Assembly: GCA_041917975.1 (NCBI GenBank)
Contig: JAYRWN010000162.1
Location: 1-8,341 of the forward strand
Length of the DNA: 8,341 nt
Origin: JAYRWN01 sp041917975
GTDB lineage: Bacteria > Bacteroidota > Bacteroidia > Chitinophagales > Saprospiraceae
Reading direction: 5' to 3'
In this document: positions 1 to 5,750 of the stretch, in pieces
How positions within the stretch are numbered: position 1 is the stretch's first letter
How the letters are laid out: every line of letters begins with the position of its first letter
Program-made: the position numbers and the translations under genes
Notes under the pieces: model-generated
What the model was told of the DNA's origin: nothing
The model's database searches: none
What the model saw: the letters and a program-made list of their open reading frames with translations, nothing else

Positions 1-71
1 ATCCACTTCTACTCCCACTCGACCTTCCTGTTCTACTATATCACACTTCTTTTTTCCTCCCCTTCTTTTTT

Positions 72-145
72 AGTCCTGTAGCTCAGGTGGTTAGAGCGCT
101 ACACTGATAATGTAGAGGTCCCCAGTTCAAGTCTGGGCAGGACTA
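72..145 (+). tRNA. tRNA-Ile (anticodon GAT)
   Basis: A complete cloverleaf can be drawn. The acceptor stem is 72-78 with 138-144 (AGTCCTG/CAGGACT, all Watson-Crick). The D stem is GCTC 81-84 with GAGC 94-97. The anticodon stem is CTACA 99-103 with TGTAG 111-115, around the loop CTGATAA with anticodon GAT at 106-108. The T stem is CCCAG 121-125 with CTGGG 133-137, with loop TTCAAGT. The discriminator is A145 and CCA is not encoded. The first pair is A-U rather than the usual G-C, a mild oddity. In many bacteria this tRNA lies with tRNA-Ala(TGC) in the 16S-23S rRNA spacer. Here it is followed by an intervening-sequence-type gene and then tRNA-Ala, so the two tRNAs are probably cut from one transcript. 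Confidence 0.97.
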
Positions 146-151
146 CAAGTA

Positions 152-183
152 AGTGTGAGTGAGAGTGAGAGTGTGTGGTGTGA
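152..183 (+). repeat. left arm of an imperfect inverted repeat around the IVP gene
   Basis: This GT/GA-rich stretch begins 6 bases after tRNA-Ile. Read against the reverse complement of 607-639 it matches in about 28 of 32 positions with one single-base bulge. The best run is 165-183, which matches apart from one mismatch and the bulge. In RNA the two arms could form a stem of roughly 30 base pairs enclosing the coding sequence 265-606. The stretch is low in complexity, so some of the match is compositional. However, the GT-rich strand occurs only on the left and the AC-rich strand on the right, which is what a foldback requires. The same GT/GA-rich character runs on to about 205. Confidence 0.6.
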
Positions 184-264
184 ATGAGTGAGGGTGTGAG
201 AATGAGAAATTACTAGAAAATAACCACACTTAGCTTACCTTTACATGTAAATGAAAGCATTGAC

Positions 265-606
265 ATGTTTGATTTTGAGAAACTGGACGTGTATACTAAG
301 GTAGAAACGATTACCGAAAGTATATTCAGTCAAATTCTTAATAATCAAAAAATAGATCTTTACATCAAAGATCAATTGAAAAGAGCGACTCTGAGTGTGT
401 TATTGAATCTTGCGGAAGGAACAGGACGTCTATCAATAACTGATAAACGCCATTTTTATGTAGTATCCCGTTCTTCACTTTATGAAGTTGTAGCCATCTT
501 AAAATTACTGCAAGGACAAAATTTAATCCCAATCACAGTTTTTAATGGACTCTATGACGAGGCTGAGCAGATTAGTAAAATGCTACTTGCCATGATAAGA
601 AAATAA
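265..606 (+). CDS. four-helix bundle protein (23S rRNA intervening-sequence protein, IVP/S23 family)
   Basis: The 113-residue product has the length and layout of the IVP family: an opening FEKLDVYTK block, the core QLKRATLSVLLNLAEGTGR at residues 37-55 (family form Q-L-RRA--SI--N-AEG-GR), then a region resembling FYVVSRSSLYEV at 64-75, and a final helix ending in KMLLAMIRK. It should fold as a four-helix bundle, and family members are known to form oligomers. The family was named from proteins encoded inside intervening sequences of bacterial 23S rRNA. The molecular role is not settled; nucleic-acid binding is suspected. Here the gene lies between two tRNAs rather than in 23S rRNA, directly inside complementary arms. 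It is visibly AT-richer than the rest of the window, which fits acquisition from elsewhere. The start at 265 keeps the canonical N-terminus; the ATG at 251 is out of frame. Confidence 0.9.
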   Translation: MFDFEKLDVYTKVETITESIFSQILNNQKIDLYIKDQLKRATLSVLLNLAEGTGRLSITDKRHFYVVSRSSLYEVVAILKLLQGQNLIPITVFNGLYDEAEQISKMLLAMIRK

Positions 607-639
607 TCACACGCACACACTCACACGCTAACTCAAACT
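607..639 (+). repeat. right arm of the inverted repeat around the IVP gene
   Basis: This AC-rich stretch begins on the base after the IVP stop codon and ends 13 bases before tRNA-Ala. It is the partner of 152-183. The strongest block is TCACAC at 607-612 plus CACACACTCACAC at 614-626. The exact fit between the stop codon and the start of the arm makes the element look compact: arm, short leader, gene, arm. Known 23S rRNA intervening sequences have the same plan and are cut out by RNase III without religation; that this happens here is inference. Confidence 0.6.
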
Positions 640-652
640 CTAACTCCTCCAC

Positions 653-726
653 GGGGGATTAGCTCAGCTGGCTAGAGCACTAGCTTTGCAAGCTAGGGGC
701 CAAGGGTTCGAATCCCTTATCCTCCA
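653..726 (+). tRNA. tRNA-Ala (anticodon TGC)
   Basis: The cloverleaf is complete. The acceptor stem is GGGGGAT 653-659 with ATCCTCC 719-725, including G3-U70 (G655 with T723), the classic alanine identity pair. The D stem is GCTC 662-665 with GAGC 675-678. The anticodon stem is CTAGC 680-684 with GCTAG 692-696, around the loop TTTGCAA with anticodon TGC at 687-689. The T stem is AAGGG with CCCTT around TTCGAAT. The discriminator is A726 and CCA is not encoded. A terminator follows 10 bases later, so this is the last gene of the plus-strand tRNA unit; no 23S rRNA gene follows. Confidence 0.98.
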
Positions 727-735
727 CGGCCACTT

Positions 736-771
736 AAAAAGGTCTGTTGTCATTTGCAACAGGCCTTTTTT
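736..771 (+). terminator. intrinsic terminator of the tRNA unit
   Basis: GGTCTGTTG at 741-749 pairs with CAACAGGCC at 757-765 (nine pairs, one of them T-G) around a seven-base loop. A run of six T follows (766-771) and a run of A precedes (736-740). It can act on both strands, but its position after tRNA-Ala makes the plus strand its main target. It marks the end of the tRNA-Ile/IVP/tRNA-Ala transcript. Confidence 0.9.
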
Positions 772-796
772 AATTCTAGCATATAACACACAAATT

Positions 797-823
797 AAAA
801 AAGCCCGGTTAGAGCGACCAGGC
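797..823 (-). terminator. intrinsic terminator of the osmC gene
   Basis: Read on the minus strand, GCCTGGT (823-817) pairs with ACCGGGC (809-803), seven pairs with one U-G wobble, around a seven-base loop. A run of six T follows (802-797). It lies about 28 bases after the osmC stop codon. The U-G wobble becomes a C-A mismatch on the plus strand, which favours a minus-strand role. Confidence 0.8.
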
Positions 824-850
824 CTTTGCTTAACTTTTAAAATTGATATT

Positions 851-1273
851 TTATAGTAACTCGGCGCTCATGGAGATTTCCACCGCACTCAGGGCTTTGC
901 TCACCGGACAATTGGCTTTAGCATCCTCCGCCGCAGTCAAAAATTGCTCCTGACTCATACCAGGCACACAGGCTTTCAGGTCCAAATGAATATGGGTGAT
1001 GGCACCGCCTTCCAGCGTTACCGTAGCCACAGTGGTGATTTCGTCCGGAACAAAACCAGCGTTGCCGATTACAAAGCTCAGTTTCATCGAAAAACAACCG
1101 GCATGGGCCGCAGCGATCAACTCTTCCGGGTTGGTTACCGCTTGTTGTTCTTCAGCCACAAAACGGGTGTGGTACGAAAAAGGTGTACTGTTTAAAATTC
1201 CGGTTTTAGTGGTCAAGGATCCGGTTCCTTCCTTGCCGGAACCTTTCCAGTTGGCGGTGGCATGTCTTTTCAT
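851..1273 (-). CDS. osmC: OsmC-type thiol peroxiredoxin
   Basis: The 140-residue product has the full length and motifs of the OsmC subfamily, cytoplasmic enzymes that reduce organic hydroperoxides with a reactive cysteine pair. Visible residues are Arg37 (HTRF), the block NPEELIAAAHAGCFSM at 48-63 with peroxidatic Cys60, and NCPVSKAL at 121-128 with resolving Cys122. The N-terminus (MKRHATANWKGSGKEGTGSL) and the C-terminal ISMSAELL strand are typical. Cys102 is an additional cysteine outside the catalytic pair. The gene stands alone, with its own terminator at 797-823, and is divergent from the lipoprotein gene across a 75-base intergenic region. In other bacteria such genes are induced by osmotic or peroxide stress; no regulator site can be recognised here. 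Confidence 0.93.
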   Translation of the reverse strand: MKRHATANWKGSGKEGTGSLTTKTGILNSTPFSYHTRFVAEEQQAVTNPEELIAAAHAGCFSMKLSFVIGNAGFVPDEITTVATVTLEGGAITHIHLDLKACVPGMSQEQFLTAAEDAKANCPVSKALSAVEISMSAELL

Positions 1274-1348
1274 TTTGAATTAATTTTTTTCTTAAACAAT
1301 GGTGTACCGGATAAGTTTTTAATTTCACCTATATCTAGTTTATTAAGT
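1274..1348. promoter_or_regulatory. divergent intergenic region between osmC and the lipoprotein gene
   Basis: This AT-rich 75-base gap must hold promoters for both directions. On the plus strand TAAGTTTT (1312-1319) matches the Bacteroidota -7 consensus TAnnTTTG at all but the last base, but I see no TTTG at the right distance upstream. No comparable box is clear on the minus strand, and neither start codon has a convincing Shine-Dalgarno site. The promoter role is inferred from gene layout. Confidence 0.35.
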
Positions 1349-1798
1349 ATGCAGAAAATAGTCATCTACTTATCCTTATCCCTGCTCCATTTATTGGCTT
1401 GTACTTCTAATTCTAACCCGTCACCTGATTTACAACAAATCAGACAAGACGTCCAAAAGACGGAAGCCGCTTTTGCCGCCATGGCTAAAGAAAAAGGCGT
1501 GGGAGCCGCGTTCACCTATTATGCCGCCGAAGAGGCCGTCATCAGCCGCAATAATCGCCTGATCCAAGGCAAAGAGGCCATCAGTGCTTATTTTGCTCAA
1601 TATTTTGACCCTGCAGCGACTTTAGAATGGACCCCGGAATTTGTGGAAGTATCTTCGAGTGGTGATTTAGCTTATACCTACGGGCCATACACGTTTAAAG
1701 TTAAAGATCCGCAAGGCCAGGAATCGGTAAATCAGGGCTATTTTCATACGGTGTGGAAAAAACAAGCTGACGGCAGTTGGAAATTTGTGTGGGATTAA
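1349..1798 (+). CDS. lipoprotein with DUF4440 / NTF2-like (SnoaL-like) domain
   Basis: From the ATG at 1349 the product is 149 residues. It starts with a lipoprotein signal: MQK, a hydrophobic stretch at about 4-14, then the lipobox LLAC at 15-18 with Cys18 as the lipidated residue. The mature part (about 30-149) reads as a DUF4440 domain: helix DVQKTEAAFAAMAKEKGVGAAFTYYAAEEAVI, then GKEAISAYFAQYF, then the beta-rich end with LAYTYGPYTF and GYFHTVWKKQADGSWKFVWD. These domains form small cone-shaped pockets. Many are of unknown function and the ligand cannot be told from sequence. The in-frame ATG at 1262 would add 29 residues in front of the signal peptide and overlap osmC, so it is rejected. 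The next gene starts 21 bases later on the same strand, suggesting co-transcription. Confidence 0.85.
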   Translation: MQKIVIYLSLSLLHLLACTSNSNPSPDLQQIRQDVQKTEAAFAAMAKEKGVGAAFTYYAAEEAVISRNNRLIQGKEAISAYFAQYFDPAATLEWTPEFVEVSSSGDLAYTYGPYTFKVKDPQGQESVNQGYFHTVWKKQADGSWKFVWD

Positions 1799-1819
1799 CG
1801 CGTCATATAGAAAATAAAC

Positions 1820-2509
1820 ATGAAAAGTATCCTCGTAACTGGTGCAAATGGAAACTTAGGTCAGGTCATTCTCGAAAAGTTGAGTCAGCAGGGCTACAAT
1901 ATCTATGCGCTCATAGGCTCAGGTGGTGATATTTCAGTCCAGGTAAAAGCCAAAGTCCGGAATATTTACCAGCTCGATTTATTAGACGAACAAGCTACCA
2001 CCTTATTTATTAACGATATAACCCGGCAGGATCCCAAATTAACCACGGCCATTTTATTGGTGGGAGGATTTGTTATGGGTAACCTGATCAATACCACCAG
2101 TGCTGACATCGATCAGCAAATAGCTGTGAATTTTAAAACTGCATATCATGTAGTAAGGCCGCTTCTGGACCATCTGGCAACAACCGGAGAGGGAAGAATT
2201 ATATTGATTGGTGCCAGACCGGCACTAAACCCGACAGCAGGAGAACCTATGGTGGCTTATGCTTTGAGTAAGGGCCTGCTTTTTCATCTGGCAGAGCTTA
2301 TCAATGAACATGGGCGGAAAAAAAATATTACCGCTACGGTCATTGTTCCCAGCACTATTGATACGCTGGCTAACCGCAAAGCTATGCCTGAAGCTGATAC
2401 GACTAAATGGATCAAACCGGAAGCCATAGCCGAATCCATTGCTTTTTTATTGACCGACCCAGGTATGACTTTAAGGGAAGGTGTTCTAAAACTGTATAAC
2501 CAAGCTTAG
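1820..2509 (+). CDS. short-chain dehydrogenase/reductase, dihydropteridine reductase-like
   Basis: The 229-residue product is a single Rossmann domain. The nucleotide-binding motif TGANGNLG is at residues 7-14, a GG pair in LLVGGF at 79-84 stands where classical enzymes have NNAG, N104 is in the position of the structural asparagine, and YALSK at 147-151 gives catalytic Tyr147 and Lys151. The catalytic serine expected 12-13 residues before Tyr147 is absent; the segment reads IGARPALNP (130-138). From memory, human quinoid dihydropteridine reductase has GAKAALDGTPG here and LDTPMNRKSMPEAD later, against GARPALNPTAG and IDTLANRKAMPEAD (180-193) in this protein. Reduction of a pterin or similar quinoid substrate is therefore plausible but not proven; a general SDR label is the safe call. 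It likely shares an mRNA with the lipoprotein gene. Confidence 0.85.
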   Translation: MKSILVTGANGNLGQVILEKLSQQGYNIYALIGSGGDISVQVKAKVRNIYQLDLLDEQATTLFINDITRQDPKLTTAILLVGGFVMGNLINTTSADIDQQIAVNFKTAYHVVRPLLDHLATTGEGRIILIGARPALNPTAGEPMVAYALSKGLLFHLAELINEHGRKKNITATVIVPSTIDTLANRKAMPEADTTKWIKPEAIAESIAFLLTDPGMTLREGVLKLYNQA

Positions 2510-2529
2510 GGCTAAAGGGAAACAAATAT

Positions 2530-3282
2530 TTAGATCCGGTTTACTTGATATAGCGCAGAATTTAATATCCCAACTTTATTAAGCAAATGTTGCCAGGAGA
2601 CGCGGATGACCCCCAGACCATAGGTAACGCTGCGCTTAAAATTGATCGAAGAGGCTTCCTCGAAGTATTTGGTCGGGCAGGATATTTCTGCGATAGGAAA
2701 GCCATGGTAGATAATCTGGGACAACATTTCGTTGTCAAAGATAAAATCATCTGAATTCTGTTTAAAATGGATGGTCTCCAGAACTTGTCGGCTGAAGGCA
2801 CGATACCCGGTATGGTACTCTGAAAGTTTGGCGTTGATGAGCAAATTTTGTCCGGCAGTAAGTAATCGATTGGCCACATATTTATACAACGGCATACCTC
2901 CCTTTAAGGCCCCTTTACCTAAAATGCGGCTACCCAGTACCACGGCGTAAAGCTCTTCACCGATAATATTAACCATGGAGGGAATAAGTTTGGGCGTGTA
3001 CTGATAGTCCGGGTGTAACATGATGATGATGTCGCCACCGAGGTCTAGCGCTGCTTCATAGAGTGTTTTTTGATTGCCGCCGTATCCCTTGTTTTTTTCA
3101 TGCTCCAGGATATGGCGTATGCCTAACGCTTTAGCAACTTCTATGGTATTATCCTTACTGTTATCATCACACAGAATTACTTCATCCACCAGGTCCAGCG
3201 GAATCTCATGGTAGGTCTGGGCCAATGTCTTGGCGGCATTATAAGCAGGTAATACGACGATAACTTTTTGTTTACGGTACAT
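2530..3282 (-). CDS. family 2 glycosyltransferase (DPM/DPG synthase-like)
   Basis: The 250-residue product is a GT-A fold transferase of family GT2 with no membrane segment, so it should act in the cytoplasm or at the inner membrane surface. Motifs in order are VIVVLPAYNAAKTL (7-20) for nucleotide-sugar binding, EVILCDDNSKDNT (34-46), NKGYGGNQKT (64-73), the metal-site region MLHPDYQY (88-95, with Asp92), GSRILGKGALKGGMPLYKYVANR (117-139) and EYHTGYRAFSR (155-165). The layout resembles polyprenyl-phosphate sugar synthases such as dolichol-phosphate mannosyltransferase; donor and acceptor cannot be deduced. The start at 3282 lies one base after the stop of the upstream gene and gives the normal N-terminus. 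An ATG at 3315 would add 11 residues inside that gene. It is the last gene of the minus-strand train. Confidence 0.9.
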   Translation of the reverse strand: MYRKQKVIVVLPAYNAAKTLAQTYHEIPLDLVDEVILCDDNSKDNTIEVAKALGIRHILEHEKNKGYGGNQKTLYEAALDLGGDIIIMLHPDYQYTPKLIPSMVNIIGEELYAVVLGSRILGKGALKGGMPLYKYVANRLLTAGQNLLINAKLSEYHTGYRAFSRQVLETIHFKQNSDDFIFDNEMLSQIIYHGFPIAEISCPTKYFEEASSINFKRSVTYGLGVIRVSWQHLLNKVGILNSALYQVNRI

Positions 3283-3283
3283 G

Positions 3284-3703
3284 TTATTCTTCCTCTTGCT
3301 TAGCTTCAGTATCACCAGGGGTAAGCAACTGACGTTCTTGCAGAAAAGAAAACCATTTTAGCACCTTTTTCATATCTCCAATATGCACGCGATCCTTATC
3401 ATAATCCGGAAGAATCACTTCGAAATATGCGCTAATATGCTGATTGGACTGTTGGATGATGGTTAAAGGATTATGATCCGTCAGTTTCGTTTGCATAACC
3501 GCGAATATTTTATCTATTTCCACCGGATCATCGTAGGTAAAAATAGAGACAGAAGCCAGGGGAGTAAAAGCATGCTCCCGCACGGAGACAAATTTCCGGG
3601 AACCATTGTCCATATCTTCGATAATCAATCCATTGCTGCGAGTAGCAATTAGATTGTATAATCCTGGCAATCCACTGACAGCCACCACTTTTTCTAAATT
3701 CAT
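3284..3703 (-). CDS. DUF5606 family protein
   Basis: The 139-residue product matches the DUF5606 family, small soluble proteins of unknown function that I know only from Bacteroidota. Signature stretches are MNLEKVVAVSGLPGLYNLIATRSNGLIIE at the N-terminus and PDYDKDRVHIGDMKKVLKWFSFLQ at 99-122, followed by a short acidic tail ending in three glutamates. No signal peptide or membrane segment is seen. It sits 13 bases after the E1 gene and one base before the glycosyltransferase start, so translation of the three may be coupled. In the Bacteroidota genomes I remember, this family neighbours ruvX, peptide deformylase or mazG-type genes; none is present here. I infer no function. Confidence 0.85.
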   Translation of the reverse strand: MNLEKVVAVSGLPGLYNLIATRSNGLIIEDMDNGSRKFVSVREHAFTPLASVSIFTYDDPVEIDKIFAVMQTKLTDHNPLTIIQQSNQHISAYFEVILPDYDKDRVHIGDMKKVLKWFSFLQERQLLTPGDTEAKQEEE

Positions 3704-3716
3704 TTTCTAGGTTTTT

Positions 3717-5717
3717 TCAAAAATTCAGCAAATGTTCACAATCTTTTTTTAATCTGAAATTAGCCAGAAACATTTTTTCCAAGCTCCCTGCAAAAGGCAC
3801 CGGGGTATCCAGCCCGGCGGTACGCATTACCGGGGCATCCAGATAGGCAAACAAATGCTGTGCAATGTAAGCTGCAATTTCCGCACCAATTCCACCGGTG
3901 AGCGTATCCTCATGCAGCACCAGTACCCGATTAGTCTTTTTTACCGAGACAGCTATAGTGTCATAGTCCAGTGGAAGCAAAGAACGCAAATCAATGATTT
4001 CCAGGTCCCAATGAGTTTCTTCTACTAAATCCAGAGCCCACATTACCCCCATGCCGTAGGTAATGATGGTAGCTTGTGATCCGGATCTGACTACAGCGGC
4101 TTTACCTATATCTACGGTATAATAATCATCCGGAACCCATGCTTTTAATTTGCGATATAACGCTTTATGCTCAAAGTACATCACCGGATTAGGATCGGCA
4201 AAAGCGGCCAGCAGTAGTCCCTTTGCGTCATAGGGATTAGAGGGGTACACTATTTTTAAACCGGGAGTATGAAAGAACCAGGCTTCGTTACTTTGTGAAT
4301 GAAAAGGCCCGGCTCCGGTTCCAGCTCCACAGGGCATCCGGATCACTACATCGGCCCGGCCGGCCCAACGGTAGTGTACTTTGGCCAGGTTGTTGACGAT
4401 CTGGGTGATACCGCAACTGACAAAATCGGCAAATTGCATCTCCACCATACTCTTAAAGCCCTGTAAACTCAATCCCAAAGCAGCTCCAAGAATGGCGCTT
4501 TCACATAACGGTGTATTGCGTACACGTTCCGGGCCATATTGCTCCACTAACCCTTCGGTGATCTTAAACACCCCACCGTATCCGCCTATGTCTTGCCCCA
4601 TCAGTATTAAATTAGGATGCTGTTCCATGGCTTGGCTCAAACCGGCACTGATGGCATCTATATAACGTTTCTCCGCTCCATGGCTACTGGCAGGTATTAT
4701 TTCTCGGGCAACAACCGGTGAATATACCTCGGCTACTTCCGTTTCCGGTGTACTGCTTACATCAGGTTCATCATAAACCTTGTGCAATTCTGCTTCGATA
4801 TAGTGTTTGATCTGATGGTGCTCTTGATGAAGAGTTTCTTCAGTGATTAGTCCTTCTTGGAGCAGAAATGCTTCGAAATTGCTCACGGGATCTTTTTCTG
4901 CCCAGGCTGCGATGAGCTCAGGAGGTACATATTTTACCCCTGAAGCTTCCTCATGCCCGCGCATCCGGAAGGTCATACATTCTATTAACACCGGTCGCGG
5001 TCGATCGCGTAATTCTTGGGCGTAATAATTGATGGTGTGGTATACTTCTAAAATATTATTACCGTCTATAGTTAGAGACTCCATGCCGTAGCCCACCCCT
5101 TTGTCGGCGATTTGAGCACAACGAAATTGTTCCTCTGTAGTGGTCGATAAGCCATACCCATTATTCTCCACAATAAAAATAACCGGTAAATCCCAGACCG
5201 CAGCTACATTCAATGCTTCGTGAAATTCGCCTTCACTGGTCCCTCCTTCTCCGGAGAAGGCGACACATACTTTTTTCTCTCCTTTTAGCCGGTAGGCCAG
5301 AGCAACCCCATCAGCCACAGACAATTGCGGGCCTAAATGCGAGATCATCCCGATAATCCCATATTCAGGCGCTCCAAAATGAAAAGAACGATCTCGGCCT
5401 TTCGTAAAACCACCGGCTTTGCCCTGCCACTGGCTAAACAGTGTGGACAATGGAATACCACGAGCTGTAAATACGCCCAGATTGCGGTGTAAGGTAAAGA
5501 TGTACTCCGTTGGATCAAGGGCTAAAGTGCTTCCTACGGCTATCGCTTCCTGACCTATTCCGGAAAACCACTTGGATATTTTACCTTGCCGGAGCAGGGA
5601 AAGCATTTTTTCCTCTATTAAGCGGGGCAGTAATAGCTGCCGGTGCAGGTTTAATAAAACTTCATCGGGCAGATCTGCACGATGATAGCGAATGACAGGT
5701 TTGTCTAAGGAATCCAT
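3717..5717 (-). CDS. fused E1 alpha/beta subunit of a 2-oxoacid dehydrogenase complex
   Basis: The 666-residue product joins two usually separate E1 subunits. The alpha half (about 20-315) carries the thiamine diphosphate motif GEGGTSEGEFHEALN through VENN (156-186), the segment RSFHFGAPEYGIIGMISHLGPQ (110-131) that corresponds to the E1 phosphorylation/active-site loop region, and RMRGHEEASG (251-260). A polar linker of about 30 residues (316-346) leads to the beta half (347-666), with GQDIGGYGGVFKITEGL (374-390), the catalytic-type Glu in CESAILGAALG (Glu406), GPFHSQSNEAWFFHTPGLKIVYPS (470-493) and a transketolase C-terminal domain with LHEDTLTGG (601-609). It should decarboxylate a 2-oxoacid and pass the acyl group to a lipoyl E2. 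GEG rather than GDG in the thiamine motif is as in branched-chain E1 alpha, so 2-oxoisovalerate is a plausible substrate, with pyruvate not excluded. No E2 or E3 gene is nearby. The start at 5717 has GGAG about 11 bases upstream. Confidence 0.93.
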   Translation of the reverse strand: MDSLDKPVIRYHRADLPDEVLLNLHRQLLLPRLIEEKMLSLLRQGKISKWFSGIGQEAIAVGSTLALDPTEYIFTLHRNLGVFTARGIPLSTLFSQWQGKAGGFTKGRDRSFHFGAPEYGIIGMISHLGPQLSVADGVALAYRLKGEKKVCVAFSGEGGTSEGEFHEALNVAAVWDLPVIFIVENNGYGLSTTTEEQFRCAQIADKGVGYGMESLTIDGNNILEVYHTINYYAQELRDRPRPVLIECMTFRMRGHEEASGVKYVPPELIAAWAEKDPVSNFEAFLLQEGLITEETLHQEHHQIKHYIEAELHKVYDEPDVSSTPETEVAEVYSPVVAREIIPASSHGAEKRYIDAISAGLSQAMEQHPNLILMGQDIGGYGGVFKITEGLVEQYGPERVRNTPLCESAILGAALGLSLQGFKSMVEMQFADFVSCGITQIVNNLAKVHYRWAGRADVVIRMPCGAGTGAGPFHSQSNEAWFFHTPGLKIVYPSNPYDAKGLLLAAFADPNPVMYFEHKALYRKLKAWVPDDYYTVDIGKAAVVRSGSQATIITYGMGVMWALDLVEETHWDLEIIDLRSLLPLDYDTIAVSVKKTNRVLVLHEDTLTGGIGAEIAAYIAQHLFAYLDAPVMRTAGLDTPVPFAGSLEKMFLANFRLKKDCEHLLNF

Positions 5718-5750
5718 AAGATATGTTTCTCCACCACAAGATAAGGGTGA

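Noticed and set aside
1..71. Possible 3' end of a 16S rRNA gene before tRNA-Ile
   Set aside because: The pyrimidine-rich stretch lacks the conserved GGATCACCTCC end and other 16S 3' features. Any 16S gene would have to lie further upstream.
147..205. CRISPR-like or tandem repeat array in the GT/GA-rich stretch
   Set aside because: The units are irregular 4-8 base GAGTG/GTGTG blocks with no constant repeat or spacer length. They are better explained as an arm of the inverted repeat.
944..1283. Plus-strand open frames across the osmC region
   Set aside because: They are antisense to a well-supported osmC with both catalytic cysteines, and their products resemble no protein family.
1262..1348. 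Upstream in-frame ATG extending the lipoprotein by 29 residues
   Set aside because: The extension would precede the signal peptide and overlap the 5' end of osmC. The ATG at 1349 gives a normal lipoprotein signal with lipobox at 15-18.
2510..2529. Terminator between the convergent dehydrogenase and glycosyltransferase genes
   Set aside because: The 20-base gap has no hairpin followed by a T-run on either strand that I can support.
3283..3315. Longer start for the glycosyltransferase at 3315
   Set aside because: It adds 11 lysine-rich residues inside the DUF5606 gene. The start at 3282 matches the family N-terminus and lies one base after the upstream stop.
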